DNA of 64,000 bases from Castellaniella hirudinis_A (lineage in GTDB: Bacteria > Pseudomonadota > Gammaproteobacteria > Burkholderiales > Burkholderiaceae_B): positions 124,001-188,000 of the forward strand of contig NZ_JBLGTV010000001.1 in assembly GCF_047468865.1 (NCBI RefSeq). The letters run 5' to 3'. This document shows, in pieces, positions 8,995 through 17,353 of the stretch. Numbering within the stretch: the stretch's first letter is position 1; each line of letters begins with the position of its first letter. Made by a program: the position numbers and the translations under genes. The notes below the pieces were generated by a model that did not search any database, was not told the DNA's origin, and saw only the letters and a program-made list of their open reading frames with translations.

Positions 8995-9267
8995 TCAGTT
9001 GACGGCGTCTTTCAGGGCCTTGCCCGGGCGGAATTTCGGCACACGCGCTTTTTTGATCTTGATGGCTTCGCCGGTGCGCGGATTGCGGCCGGTGCGGGCG
9101 GCGCGTTCGGTGACGGCAAAGGTGCCGAAGCCGACCAGGGTGACCGAACCCTTTTTCTTCAGGGTGGTTTTGACGGCACCGACAAAGGCTTCCAGGGCGC
9201 GACCCACGTCGGCCTTGGAGAGATCGGTCTTGGAGGAGATATGCTCGATCAGCTCGGTTTTGTTCAT
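8995..9267 (-). CDS. hupB: HU-type DNA-binding protein
   Basis: The 90-residue basic protein is a HU beta homologue, a nucleoid protein that bends and compacts DNA as a dimer. MNKTELIEHI at the N-terminus, GFGTFAVTERAARTGRNPRTGE over the beta-arm, and the KIKKARVPKFRPGKALKDAVN ending are diagnostic of HU. IHF subunits differ in the arm. The gene is monocistronic: a hairpin follows and about 150 bp of non-coding DNA precedes it. The symbol follows the usual naming, and hupA/hupB cannot be told apart here. Confidence 0.94.
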   Translation of the reverse strand: MNKTELIEHISSKTDLSKADVGRALEAFVGAVKTTLKKKGSVTLVGFGTFAVTERAARTGRNPRTGEAIKIKKARVPKFRPGKALKDAVN

Positions 9268-9414
9268 TAAAAAGTACCCCTGAAGGTTATTGTCGTTTGG
9301 TGGTTAAGCCGTATTAAGCCTTTGAATCGCCCCCAGTGTCAAGAGGAAAACGCTGGAGACCCGCATGTTTCCTGATGCTTCTGGTTTTATCAAATGGCTT
9401 TTCAAGGGCTGGTT

Positions 9415-10653
9415 TCAGCGGCTTGCCAGCGCGTTGGCGAAGTCCTGCAGCAGGTCGATTTCGTCTTCGATGCCGACGGAAATCCGCAGGAATCCGTCGG
9501 GAATGCCCATCTGGGCGCGGCGCTCCGGGCCCATTTCAAAGTAAATGGTGTGCGCCGCCGGCAGGATCAGGGTGCGGTTGTCGCCCAGGTGGGTCGCCAG
9601 GGCGGCCACGCGCAGGCGGTTCAGGCATGCGAAGACGTCCACTTCGGGCTGCAGCACCACGCCCAGCAGGCCGCCGTAGCGCGTGCCGAAGAAGTCGGTG
9701 GCGCGCTGGTGCTGCGGGTGGCTGGCCAGGCCGGGATACTGAACCCGGACGACCTGGGGCTGGGTTTCCAGGAATTTCGCCAGTGCCAGGGCGTTGCCGC
9801 AGATGCGGTCCATGCGCAGGGCCAGGGTCTCGGCGCCGGCGGCCAGGCGGTGCGCGATGTCGGACGACAAGGTGCCGCCCATGTCGCGCAGGCCTTTTTT
9901 CTTGATTTGCAGCAGCCCCCAGGTGTGGGCGTCGTCTTTGCGGTATTGCTCGTAGATGTGGGGGAAGTCCGACCAGTCGTACAGGCCGGTCTGGGTGATC
10001 GCCCCGCCCAGGGCGTTGCCGTGGCCCCCGATGTGCTTGGACAGGGAGTTGACCACCAGGGAGGCCCCGAAATCGCGCCCCGGGCGCAGGTAGGGCGAGG
10101 ACAGAGTGCTGTCCACCACGTAGACCAGCCGGTGCGCCTGACAGAAGTCGCCGATGGCTTTCAGGTCGGCCACCTGGGTGCCGGGATTGGCGATGGTCTC
10201 GACGAAGACCATGCGCGTATTGGGCCGCAGGGCGGCCGCGACCTGGGCGGCGTCCGTGGCGTCCACCAGGGTCAGTTCGACCCCGAAGTTTTCCAGCGTC
10301 ATCAGCAGGCTGTTGGTGTTGCCGAAGATGTATTTGCTGGCGATCAGGTGGTCGCCTTGGCGCAGCAGGGCGAAGAAGATGGCGTTGAGGGCCGCCATGC
10401 CGGTGGCGAAGGCCAGGGTGCCGTTGCCGCCTTCCATGGCGTTGACCTGGGCTTCCAGGGCCGCCGTGGTGGGCGTGCCCGTGCGCGCGTAGGTGTAGCC
10501 TTTTTTGCGGTTCTGGAACACGGCGGCCAGTTCGTGGGCGTCGTGGTAAGTGTATTCGGTGGACGGGTGGATCGGCGCGTGCACGGCACCATGGGTGGTG
10601 TCGCTGCGGTGGCCGAAATGCACGGTCTGCGTGGTGAAGCCGGAGTCGGACAT
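9415..10653 (-). CDS. PLP-dependent trans-sulfuration enzyme (cystathionine gamma-synthase family)
   Basis: The 412-residue protein belongs to the Cys/Met metabolism PLP family (fold type I). The PLP lysine lies in VNSLSKHIGGHG near residue 210. The cofactor-contact segments YARTGTPTTAALE and FATGMAALNAIFFALLRQGDH are also visible. Members catalyse gamma- or beta-replacement or elimination on homoserine esters, cystathionine or methionine. The sequence alone does not settle whether this is cystathionine gamma-synthase, O-succinylhomoserine sulfhydrylase or a lyase. It stands alone on the minus strand, with 99 bp separating it from the upstream rlmB. Confidence 0.85.
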   Translation of the reverse strand: MSDSGFTTQTVHFGHRSDTTHGAVHAPIHPSTEYTYHDAHELAAVFQNRKKGYTYARTGTPTTAALEAQVNAMEGGNGTLAFATGMAALNAIFFALLRQGDHLIASKYIFGNTNSLLMTLENFGVELTLVDATDAAQVAAALRPNTRMVFVETIANPGTQVADLKAIGDFCQAHRLVYVVDSTLSSPYLRPGRDFGASLVVNSLSKHIGGHGNALGGAITQTGLYDWSDFPHIYEQYRKDDAHTWGLLQIKKKGLRDMGGTLSSDIAHRLAAGAETLALRMDRICGNALALAKFLETQPQVVRVQYPGLASHPQHQRATDFFGTRYGGLLGVVLQPEVDVFACLNRLRVAALATHLGDNRTLILPAAHTIYFEMGPERRAQMGIPDGFLRISVGIEDEIDLLQDFANALASR

Positions 10654-10718
10654 GGCGGTGGCGGAGTCGAAGTCGAAGGAAAAGTGGAATTATGCACCCG
10701 GGGTGTTTTTGCCCGCGC

Positions 10719-10730
10719 ATAAGCTTATGT
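10719..10730. promoter_or_regulatory. 12-bp perfect palindrome CATAAGCTTATG
   Basis: A perfect palindrome lies between rlmB and the downstream PLP-enzyme gene, about 65 bp upstream of the latter's start. It could be an operator for a dimeric regulator. No family was matched and the function is unproven. Confidence 0.3.
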
Positions 10731-10752
10731 GGCGTCTGCGGCGGGCGCGGGG

Positions 10753-11502
10753 TCAGGCGGCGCCGCGCTGGCGCACGGTCTCGTACAGGCAGACGGCGCT
10801 GGCGACGCTGACGTTCAGGCTTTCGACCGAGCCCAGCATGGGGATGGAAACGCGCTCGTCGCAGGTTTCCCGTGTCAGGCGGCGCATGCCTTCGCCCTCG
10901 GCCCCCATCACCCAGGCCAGGGCGCGGCGGGCGTCCACCTGGTGCAGGCTGTGGTCGGCGCCGTCGTCCGTGCCCACCAGCCAGATGTCGCGTTCGCGCA
11001 GCGCCCGCAGGGTGCGGGCCAGGTTGGTGACCATGAGGTACGGCACGGTATCCGCCGCCCCGCAGGCCACGCGCCGCACGGTGGTGTTCAGGCCGACGGC
11101 GCGGTCTTTGGGGGCGATGACGGCGTGTACCCCGGCCGCGTCGGCCGTGCGCAGGCAGGCCCCCAGGTTGTGGGGGTCGGTGACGCCGTCCAGCACCAGC
11201 AGCAGGGCGGGTTCCCGGCGGTCTTCCAGGACGTCCAGGACTTCGTCCACCGTCACGGCCAGCGGCCGGGCCTGGGCCAGGGCCACGATGCCTTGGTGGC
11301 GCACCCCTTTGGCCAGACCGTCCAGACGCCGGCCATCGGCCGCATGCCAGCGCACGCCGGCGGACTCCAGCTGCTGGATGCAGCGCTGCATCCGGGCGTC
11401 CTGGCGGCTGGTGTCCAGATAGACGTCGCGGATGGAATCCGGCGCGTGCCGCAGGCGAGCCTGCACGGCGTGAAAGCCGGCCAGAATGTGTTGGGAGGCC
11501 AT
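10753..11502 (-). CDS. rlmB: 23S rRNA (guanosine-2'-O)-methyltransferase
   Basis: RlmB methylates the 2'-OH of G2251 in the 23S rRNA P-loop. The 249-residue protein has the SpoU substrate-binding domain at the N-terminus (HILAGFHAVQARL). The trefoil-knot catalytic motifs follow: motif 1 DPHNLGACLRTADAAG, motif 2 WVMGAEGEGMRRL, and motif 3 IPMLGSVESLNVSVA. The start at 11502 (MASQHIL) is preceded by AGGATCC and matches the family. The frame remains open upstream through the tandem repeats and rnr, which is a GC-rich shadow. rnr lies 281 bp upstream on the same strand, the usual rnr-rlmB arrangement. Confidence 0.94.
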   Translation of the reverse strand: MASQHILAGFHAVQARLRHAPDSIRDVYLDTSRQDARMQRCIQQLESAGVRWHAADGRRLDGLAKGVRHQGIVALAQARPLAVTVDEVLDVLEDRREPALLLVLDGVTDPHNLGACLRTADAAGVHAVIAPKDRAVGLNTTVRRVACGAADTVPYLMVTNLARTLRALRERDIWLVGTDDGADHSLHQVDARRALAWVMGAEGEGMRRLTRETCDERVSIPMLGSVESLNVSVASAVCLYETVRQRGAA

Positions 11503-11709
11503 GAGGGATCCTAGCGATGTGCGGTGAAATGGGCGGTGGCGCGTGGCTGGACGGGGTGTCCATCGACGCGTCGGGCGAGGCCATATTGTAGAACGGTGGT
11601 CGAGGGGTGTCTGAAGCCCGGCTGCCCGCTTTTGTCGGGCCGGCCCGTCCAGTTTTTGGGGCTTGGACGGGGCGGCGGGCGCCGGCGGGTGCTCTGGGCC
11701 TGGCTTGAC

Positions 11710-11789
11710 CGCGCCGGCGGCCAGCGGGATTCCAGGCTTCGTTTGCCCGCGCCGGCGGCCGGCGGCGGGATTCCAGGCCCCGTTTAGCC
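11710..11789. repeat. Tandem repeat touching the rnr stop codon
   Basis: Two units of about 38 and 42 bp sit head to tail at 11710-11747 and 11748-11789. They share the cores GCGCCGGCGGCC and GGGATTCCAGGC followed by C/T-CGTTT. The second unit includes the rnr stop codon, and a fragment of a third begins inside rnr. The rest of the 281-bp gap between rlmB and rnr shows no gene. Confidence 0.7.
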
Positions 11790-14225
11790 GCGCCGCTTGC
11801 CGGGCGGGGTGCGGGCGGCGCGCTTGACTTCGGCGCGGCGCTGCCGGGCCGTGGTGCCGCGCAAGGCCGCCGGTTTGGCGCTGGCCGCTTTTTTGTGGGC
11901 CCGGGGCGGTGCGTCGCCGCGGGTGTCGCCTTCGATGTGGGCTTGCAGGGTTTTGTAGTCTTCGCCGCGCACGGGCCGGAAGTCGATGCGGCGGGCTTCG
12001 AGATCGACCCGGGAAACCTGAACCTGCAGGGCGTCGCCCAATTGGTAGCGGAAGCCGGATCGTTCGCCGCGCAGTTCGTTGAGGGCTTCGTTGTACTGGT
12101 AGTAATCGCCGCCCAGTTCGGAGATATGCACCAGGCCTTCCACGTACAGCGTATCCAGCGTGACGAACACGCCGAAGCTGGTGACCCCGGTGATGTGGCC
12201 GCTGAAGACTTCGCCGACGTGTTCGCGCACGAACCAGCATTTCAGCCAGGCCTGGACATCGCGCGAGGCGTCGTCGGCGCGCCGTTCGCGCGCGGACAGC
12301 AAGGCGCCCAGGGATTCCCAGCGGTCGTGTTCCAGAACCTTGGCCGGCAGGCTGGGATCGGCCAGGTCGCCGGGCAGCGCCGGGGGCAGGTAGCGTTGTT
12401 TGCGCAGAATGCCGCGGATGACGCGGTGCACCAGCAAATCCGGGTAGCGCCGGATGGGCGAGGTGAAATGGGCGTAGTGTTCGTAAGACAGGCCGAAGTG
12501 CCCGGTTTGCTCGGGGCTGTAGATGGCCTGCTGCATGGATCGCAGGCACAGCGTCTGGATGATGTTGAAATCCGGCCGGGCGCGGCTGGCCAGGATCAGC
12601 TTGGCGTAGTCGGCGGTCTGCGGGTCGTCGCCGCCTTCCAGCGTCAGGCCCAGCAGGCGCAGGGCTTCGCGCAGCGCCTGGAGTTTTTCCGGGGTGGGGC
12701 CGTCGTGTACCCGGAACAGGGCCTGGCGCTTGTTGCGCACGATGAAGTCGGCCGCGCAGGTGTTGGCGGCCAGCATGCATTCTTCGATCAGCTTGTGGGC
12801 GTCGTTGCGCGTGTAGGGTTCGATTTTTTCGATGCGGCCCAGGGGGTTGCAGACGATGCGGGTTTCGACGGTGTCGAAGTCGATGGCCCCGCGCTTGCGC
12901 CGGGCCTGCTCGAAGCACTGGAACAGTTCGTAGGCGGTTTGCACGTGGGGGTAGAGACCGCCCAGGGCCTGCGCCGCCGGCCCGTCGGGCTGCTGCAGGG
13001 CGGCCCAGATGTCCGTGTAGGTGGTGCGGGCGTGCGAATGGATGACCGCTTCGTAGAACTGGTAGGCCGCCACCGTGCCGGCCTTGACGCCGCCGGCCGG
13101 GATCATCATGTCGCAGACCATGACCAGCCGGTCGGTGTCGGGGTTGAGCGAGCAGACGCCGTTGGACAGGGCCTCGGGCAGCATGGGGATGACGCGGCGC
13201 GGAAAATACACGCTGGTGCCGCGATCCAGGGCGTCTTCATCCAGGGCGCTGCCCGGTTGCACGTAATGGCTGACGTCGGCGATGGCCACCAGCAGCCGCC
13301 AGCCGGGCCGGGCGCGCTTGGCCGTGCCCAGGTCGGCGGGCATGCAAAAGACGGCATCGTCGAAATCGCGGGCGTCTTCGCCGTCGATGGTGATGAAGGG
13401 GATGTCGCGCAGGTCGATGCGCCCGGCGTATTCGGCGGCGCGCACGTGGTCGGGAACCGAATTCAGCTGGCGCAGCGTGGCGTCGGAAAAGCCCACCGGC
13501 ACATCGAATTTGCGCACGGCGATTTCTATTTCCATGCCGGGGTCGTCGATTTCGCCCAGGACTTCGATCACCCGGCCCATGGGCTGGATGTGGCTGGCGG
13601 GCTGGCGCAGGATCTGCACGGTGACCACCTGGCCGGGCTCGGCCCCCCCGGTGTCCGCCGCGGGGATCAGGATGTCGTGCTTGATGCGCTGGTCTTCGGG
13701 GGCCACCACGTAGGCGCCGTGTTCTTTCAGGAAGCGGCCGACCAGCTTGACCGTGCGGCGTTCGAGGACTTCGACGATCACGGCTTCGGGGCGGCCCCGG
13801 TAGTCGCCGTTGGGTTTGACCCGGACGCGGTCGCCGTGCAGGACTTTGGCCATTTCGTGGGGCGACAGAAACAGATCGCGGCCGCCGTCGTCGGGGATCA
13901 GGAAGCCGAAGCCGTCACGATGGCCCTGGATCATGCCGTCAATAAAGCCGGTGTTGTTGCATATTTGCAACCTTCCTTGGGCGTTATAGCGCACCTGGCC
14001 GTCGCGTTCCATGGCTTTGATGCGCCGGACGAAGCCGGTGGACAAGGGGATGGAAGCCTGGGTGGCATCGGCCAGGGCTTCGAGGGATAAGGGTTTTCCT
14101 GCCTGTCGCAGTGTGCCGAGCACCTGTTCGCGGCTGGGGACATTCGGGTCGAAATCAGCGGGCTGATCAGTCGTCTGCACCGGAGAAGCGTCACGGTTAT
14201 TGTCGTTGTTGGTTCGCTTTTTCAA
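11784..14225 (-). CDS. rnr: Ribonuclease R
   Basis: RNase R is a processive 3'-to-5' exoribonuclease that degrades structured RNA and acts in trans-translation and rRNA quality control. The 813-residue protein has an N-terminal winged-helix region (about 30-90), two cold-shock domains, and the RNB catalytic domain beginning near ITIDGEDARDFDDAV, whose aspartates bind Mg2+. HFGLSYEHYAHFTSPIRRYPD follows, then an S1 domain near HVGEVFSGHITGVTSFGVFV and a Lys/Arg-rich tail. The apparent start is TTG (AAA AAG CGA follows) with no clear ribosome-binding site, so the true start could be slightly downstream. Tandem repeats begin at its stop. Confidence 0.94.
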   Translation of the reverse strand: MKKRTNNDNNRDASPVQTTDQPADFDPNVPSREQVLGTLRQAGKPLSLEALADATQASIPLSTGFVRRIKAMERDGQVRYNAQGRLQICNNTGFIDGMIQGHRDGFGFLIPDDGGRDLFLSPHEMAKVLHGDRVRVKPNGDYRGRPEAVIVEVLERRTVKLVGRFLKEHGAYVVAPEDQRIKHDILIPAADTGGAEPGQVVTVQILRQPASHIQPMGRVIEVLGEIDDPGMEIEIAVRKFDVPVGFSDATLRQLNSVPDHVRAAEYAGRIDLRDIPFITIDGEDARDFDDAVFCMPADLGTAKRARPGWRLLVAIADVSHYVQPGSALDEDALDRGTSVYFPRRVIPMLPEALSNGVCSLNPDTDRLVMVCDMMIPAGGVKAGTVAAYQFYEAVIHSHARTTYTDIWAALQQPDGPAAQALGGLYPHVQTAYELFQCFEQARRKRGAIDFDTVETRIVCNPLGRIEKIEPYTRNDAHKLIEECMLAANTCAADFIVRNKRQALFRVHDGPTPEKLQALREALRLLGLTLEGGDDPQTADYAKLILASRARPDFNIIQTLCLRSMQQAIYSPEQTGHFGLSYEHYAHFTSPIRRYPDLLVHRVIRGILRKQRYLPPALPGDLADPSLPAKVLEHDRWESLGALLSARERRADDASRDVQAWLKCWFVREHVGEVFSGHITGVTSFGVFVTLDTLYVEGLVHISELGGDYYQYNEALNELRGERSGFRYQLGDALQVQVSRVDLEARRIDFRPVRGEDYKTLQAHIEGDTRGDAPPRAHKKAASAKPAALRGTTARQRRAEVKRAARTPPGKRRG

Positions 14226-14267
14226 AGGCTATTTGCATCCAAAAAAAATGTGTTGTATAGTTCTGTC

Positions 14268-14311
14268 TTCGCTGAACAACGCAGCAAACAAAGCAGCAAG
14301 GTTTCAGCGAA
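14268..14311. repeat. Inverted repeat between rnr and tRNA-Leu
   Basis: TTCGCTGAA at 14268-14276 and TTCAGCGAA at 14303-14311 are perfect 9-bp inverted complements, 26 nt apart, in the divergent gap between rnr and tRNA-Leu. This could be an operator or a structured rnr leader. The inner segment repeats CAGCAA. Confidence 0.5.
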
Positions 14312-14336
14312 AGCAATAGCATACACGTTATGCCGT

Positions 14337-14421
14337 GCCCAGGTGGCGGAATTGGTAGACGCGCATGGTTCAGGTCCATGTGCCGCAAGGTGTGGAGGTT
14401 CGAGTCCTCTCCTGGGCACCA
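14337..14421 (+). tRNA. tRNA-Leu (anticodon CAG)
   Basis: The cloverleaf has acceptor stem GCCCAGG/CCTGGGC, a D-arm with GGCGGAATTGGTAGACGCGC, and anticodon loop TTCAGGT giving CAG. It also has a long class II variable arm, a GGTTCGAGTCC T-arm and an encoded CCA end. At 85 nt it is a normal leucine tRNA reading CUG, the dominant Leu codon of this high-GC genome. Confidence 0.95.
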
Positions 14422-14510
14422 CTTCTTAGTTTTAAGAAGTCTAATTCAGTACGATGCCTTTTGGCATCACACAATAAAACCCGCATAGACCTTAAGTCTT
14501 GCGGGTTTTT
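14421..14510 (+). terminator. Terminator region after tRNA-Leu
   Basis: Three hairpins follow the tRNA. ACTTCTT/AAGAAGT lies at 14421-14440 and GATGCC/GGCATC at 14453-14468. The strong intrinsic terminator is at 14476-14510, with AAAACCCGCA, an inner AGAC/GTCT, and GCGGGTTTTT. The third has the classic GC stem plus T-run and should end the tRNA transcript. Confidence 0.85.
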
Positions 14511-14775
14511 GCTTATGCGTGATCCATGTTCGTCCAGCATCCGGGCGGCCAAAGCATCCGACAGCCCTGCCGAATCGCCATCGGACGGTGTTGTTGGGAA
14601 TGATTTTTCTTCGCAATGGTAAAGCTGAGTTTTTTACTCATGTTATAGTAAATCAGGGCTTGCCTGCATTGTCCCTGTCTGCGTTGCCGTCCAGCCTGGA
14701 ACCCCATTGTCTCGTCCCTGGGTCGCCGTTGGCTGCCGATTTGCAAGAACCAATCGCTATGCCCGAGGAAGCATT
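14511..14775. other. Gene-free junction between tRNA-Leu and the ABC-NnrS operon
   Basis: This stretch is less GC-rich than its surroundings and holds no convincing gene. A small dyad TGAGT-tttttt-ACTCA lies near 14625-14641. No FNR-type TTGAT-N4-ATCAA site, integrase or repeated tRNA end was found. It probably carries the promoter of the downstream operon. The ribosome-binding site GAGGA sits 7 nt before the first start. Confidence 0.4.
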
Positions 14776-15768
14776 ATGTCCCGTGTCATCATGAATCGTC
14801 GCTCTGTCCTGGTTGGCGCGGCGGGGCTTGCCCTTGGCCTTGCCGCGCCGTCTGTGCTGCGGGCCCGGCCCATCGCACGGCTGGCGCTTTACGGGCCGCC
14901 GGCCTCGCCTACCGTCACGCTTGCCTATGCCGTCGCTTCCGGCGCGCTGGCGGATCTGGCGCAGGAGGTCTCGCTCACGGTGTGGCGCAATCCCGATGAG
15001 TTGCGCGCGGGGCTGACTTCGGGCCAGATCGACTTGTCGGTCGTGCCCGTGCAGGTGGCTGCCAATCTCTATAACCGGGGGATGGGGCTGCGGCTGGTCA
15101 ACGTGATGACCGACGGCCTGATCCATGTGGTCGCTGCGGAAGGCAGTATCACGGCGTTGTCCGATCTGGCGGGCAAGCGCATCGCCGTGCATTTCGTCAA
15201 CGACACGCCCGATCTGATCTTGCGCGCCCTGCTCAAGCAGCAGGGCCTGTCCGACAGTGTCGAAATCGTGGCCACCGGCACGCCCGCCGAGTCCGCGCAG
15301 CTCCTGCTGGCCGGCCAGATTGAAGTCGCCCTGCTTAGTGAGCCCTTCGCCACGGTGGCGATCCTGCGCGGCCAGACGGCCGGTCGCCGCTTTGCCCGGG
15401 TGATCGACATCCAGAAGGAATGGGGCGAGCAGACGGGGCTCGGGGCGATGGCCCCGATGGCCGGGCTGGCGGTGACAAAGGGTTTTTCCAAGTCCGCGCC
15501 CGACGTGATCGCGCCGCTTCACGCGCGCCTGGCCGAAGCGACCGCGGCGGTGATCGCCGATCCTGCCGCCGCCGCCGCAAAGGCGGCCGGCCCGCTTGAA
15601 TTGCCGGCCCCGGTTCTCGCCGCTTCCATTCCGCATTCGGCGCTGGTGGCGCGCAGGGCCGGTTCCGTTCGGGCAGAAATCGAAGCGATGCTGTCCCTGA
15701 TGGCCGAAAGCGATGCGGGCATCATTGGGGGCAAATTGCCCGATGACGGGTTCTATGCGCTGGGCTGA
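14776..15768 (+). CDS. ABC transporter substrate-binding protein, NMT1/SsuA-like
   Basis: The 330-residue protein begins with a twin-arginine-like N-region (MNRRSVLVGAAGLALGLAAP), so export by Tat or Sec is likely. The mature part is a type II periplasmic binding protein of the NMT1/TauA/SsuA group: DLAGKRIAVHF, an EVALLSEPFATVA segment, and a C-terminal helical part. It is the first gene of a four-gene run with a permease (2-bp gap), an ATPase and an NnrS-like protein. GAGGA at 14764-14768 supports the start. Members of this group bind taurine, sulfonates, nitrate or pyrimidines. The NnrS partner suggests a nitrogen-oxide-linked role, which is inference. Confidence 0.85.
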   Translation: MSRVIMNRRSVLVGAAGLALGLAAPSVLRARPIARLALYGPPASPTVTLAYAVASGALADLAQEVSLTVWRNPDELRAGLTSGQIDLSVVPVQVAANLYNRGMGLRLVNVMTDGLIHVVAAEGSITALSDLAGKRIAVHFVNDTPDLILRALLKQQGLSDSVEIVATGTPAESAQLLLAGQIEVALLSEPFATVAILRGQTAGRRFARVIDIQKEWGEQTGLGAMAPMAGLAVTKGFSKSAPDVIAPLHARLAEATAAVIADPAAAAAKAAGPLELPAPVLAASIPHSALVARRAGSVRAEIEAMLSLMAESDAGIIGGKLPDDGFYALG

Positions 15769-15770
15769 CC

Positions 15771-16607
15771 ATGATCGGTTCGGGTGCCGGCTGGATCATC
15801 GCGCCGCTGCTTGATCGCTGCGGGCGGCTCGGCCGGTTTTTCTGGTCGGGCTGGGCGGGGCTTGCGGGATTATGTCTGCTTGCTGCCCTCTGGCAGGCCG
15901 GGCATGAAGCCTATGGCGACTTCATCCTGCCGGCGCCGCTGGCCACGCTGTCCTCCGCGATCAGGTTTCTCGCCGACGGTACAGCGCGCGACCTGCTGCT
16001 GCTGACCAGTTGGCGCGCACTTCAGGGTTTTGCCGCCTGCGCGGTGGTCGGCGGGATTGCGGGGCTCGCGGCGGGCTACTCGCCGGCAACCCTGCGGCTG
16101 ACCCAGCCGATCCTCACCGTGCTTCTGGGGGTGCCGCCGATCGCCTGGATCGTGCTGGCCATGATCTGGTTCGGGTCGGGCGACACCACGGTGGCCGTCA
16201 CCATCCTGATCTCGGCCGTGCCGCTGGTTTTTGCGGGCGCGGTGGAAGGGGTCGTGGCGCGTGACAGGGGGCTCGATGCCATGGCGCAGGTTTTTGGCGC
16301 CGGCCCGGTTCGCCGCTTCACCCACGTCGCCTGGCGGCAGATTGCGACGCATCTGCTGCCTGTGCTGATCATCGCGCTGGGCACAGCGTTCAAGGTTGCC
16401 GTCATGGCGGAACTCCTTGCCAATGCGGGCGGCGTCGGCGGCGCGCTGGCCCGCGCCCGCTCCATGCTCAGTATCGATGACGCGCTGGCCTGGGTCTGCC
16501 TCACGGTGATCGCGCTGATCGCCGTGGAATACGGGCTGATCCGCCCCATCAAGGCCGAGATGGAGCGCTGGCGCGAGGCCGCTTCGCCTTGGGGGGTGAA
16601 GCGATGA
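15771..16607 (+). CDS. ABC transporter permease, SsuC/TauC-like
   Basis: This 278-residue inner-membrane protein has about six hydrophobic segments and the binding-protein-dependent permease (BPD_transp_1) pattern. The EAA-type loop is near residues 170-190 (EGVVARDRGLDAMAQVFGA, then RRFTHVAWRQI). It pairs with the ATPase encoded next, whose ATG overlaps its stop (ATGA at 16604-16607), and with the binding protein 2 bp upstream. Codon choice, with more CTC and CTT leucines, differs from the flanking core genes. Confidence 0.86.
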   Translation: MIGSGAGWIIAPLLDRCGRLGRFFWSGWAGLAGLCLLAALWQAGHEAYGDFILPAPLATLSSAIRFLADGTARDLLLLTSWRALQGFAACAVVGGIAGLAAGYSPATLRLTQPILTVLLGVPPIAWIVLAMIWFGSGDTTVAVTILISAVPLVFAGAVEGVVARDRGLDAMAQVFGAGPVRRFTHVAWRQIATHLLPVLIIALGTAFKVAVMAELLANAGGVGGALARARSMLSIDDALAWVCLTVIALIAVEYGLIRPIKAEMERWREAASPWGVKR

Positions 16608-17353
16608 GCCTGCTGTCCTTGCGCAAGGTCGGCCATGCCTTTTTCGGCCGTACCGTCCTGGACGGCATCAGTCTCGACATCGAGGCTGGCGAAATCGTTT
16701 CTCTTTTGGGGCCGTCCGGCTCGGGCAAGTCTACGATCGCCCATATTGCCGCCGGCTTGATCGAGCAGACGGATGGCCGGGTTCTGCGCGCCTATACCCG
16801 CCATGCCATGGTATTCCAGGAGCCACGGCTGATGCATTGGGCAACCGTGGGGCGGAATATCGGTTTTCCCTTGCGGTTGGCGCGCGCGCCGCGCCGCGAC
16901 CGCGCCGAACGGGTGGAAAACGCCGCGATCCAGGCGGGGCTGCTGCCCGAAGATCTGGACAAATTTCCCGTCGAGCTTTCGGGCGGCATGCGCCAGCGTG
17001 CGGCGATTGCGCGCGCTTTGGTCAATCAGCCGGACTTCATCTACTTCGATGAGCCGTTTACCGCGCTCGACGTGGCGCTGAAGCGGCGGATGCAGGATCT
17101 CGTGATTGCCGCCGCGGCAAACGGCCGGTTTGGCGCCTTGTTCATCACCCATGATGTCCTGGAGGCAATCCGCATCAGCCACCGGATACTCGTGCTCGCC
17201 CAGGATGGGCGCGGCATAGCCGGGGAACGGCGCGTGGCCGGAGACCCTGGCGCCAGGAGCGAGGACGAGGGGTTTGCGCTGCGGCAGCAGTTCCTGACGC
17301 GCGATCCGCTGTTCGCCCATATCCACGAGATCGACGAAAGGACGCGGCCGTGA
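16604..17353 (+). CDS. ABC transporter ATP-binding protein
   Basis: The 249-residue ATPase has Walker A GPSGSGKSTI near residue 38, Q-loop VFQEPRLMHW, signature LSGGMRQRAAIARAL near residue 130, Walker B FIYFDEPFTALD and H-loop FITHDVLEA. It belongs to the TauB/SsuB/NrtD class. The start at 16604 is inside the stop of the permease and its own stop overlaps the GTG of the next gene, so the operon is tightly coupled. Confidence 0.88.
   Translation: MSLLSLRKVGHAFFGRTVLDGISLDIEAGEIVSLLGPSGSGKSTIAHIAAGLIEQTDGRVLRAYTRHAMVFQEPRLMHWATVGRNIGFPLRLARAPRRDRAERVENAAIQAGLLPEDLDKFPVELSGGMRQRAAIARALVNQPDFIYFDEPFTALDVALKRRMQDLVIAAAANGRFGALFITHDVLEAIRISHRILVLAQDGRGIAGERRVAGDPGARSEDEGFALRQQFLTRDPLFAHIHEIDERTRP

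Noticed and set aside
8880..9450. Plus-strand frame spanning the HU gene
   Set aside because: It is antisense to a clear HU protein and has no family resemblance.
11503..12918. Open frame running through rnr into rlmB
   Set aside because: The upstream part is a shadow of rnr and of the tandem repeats. RlmB similarity starts at MASQHIL (11502) with a ribosome-binding site.
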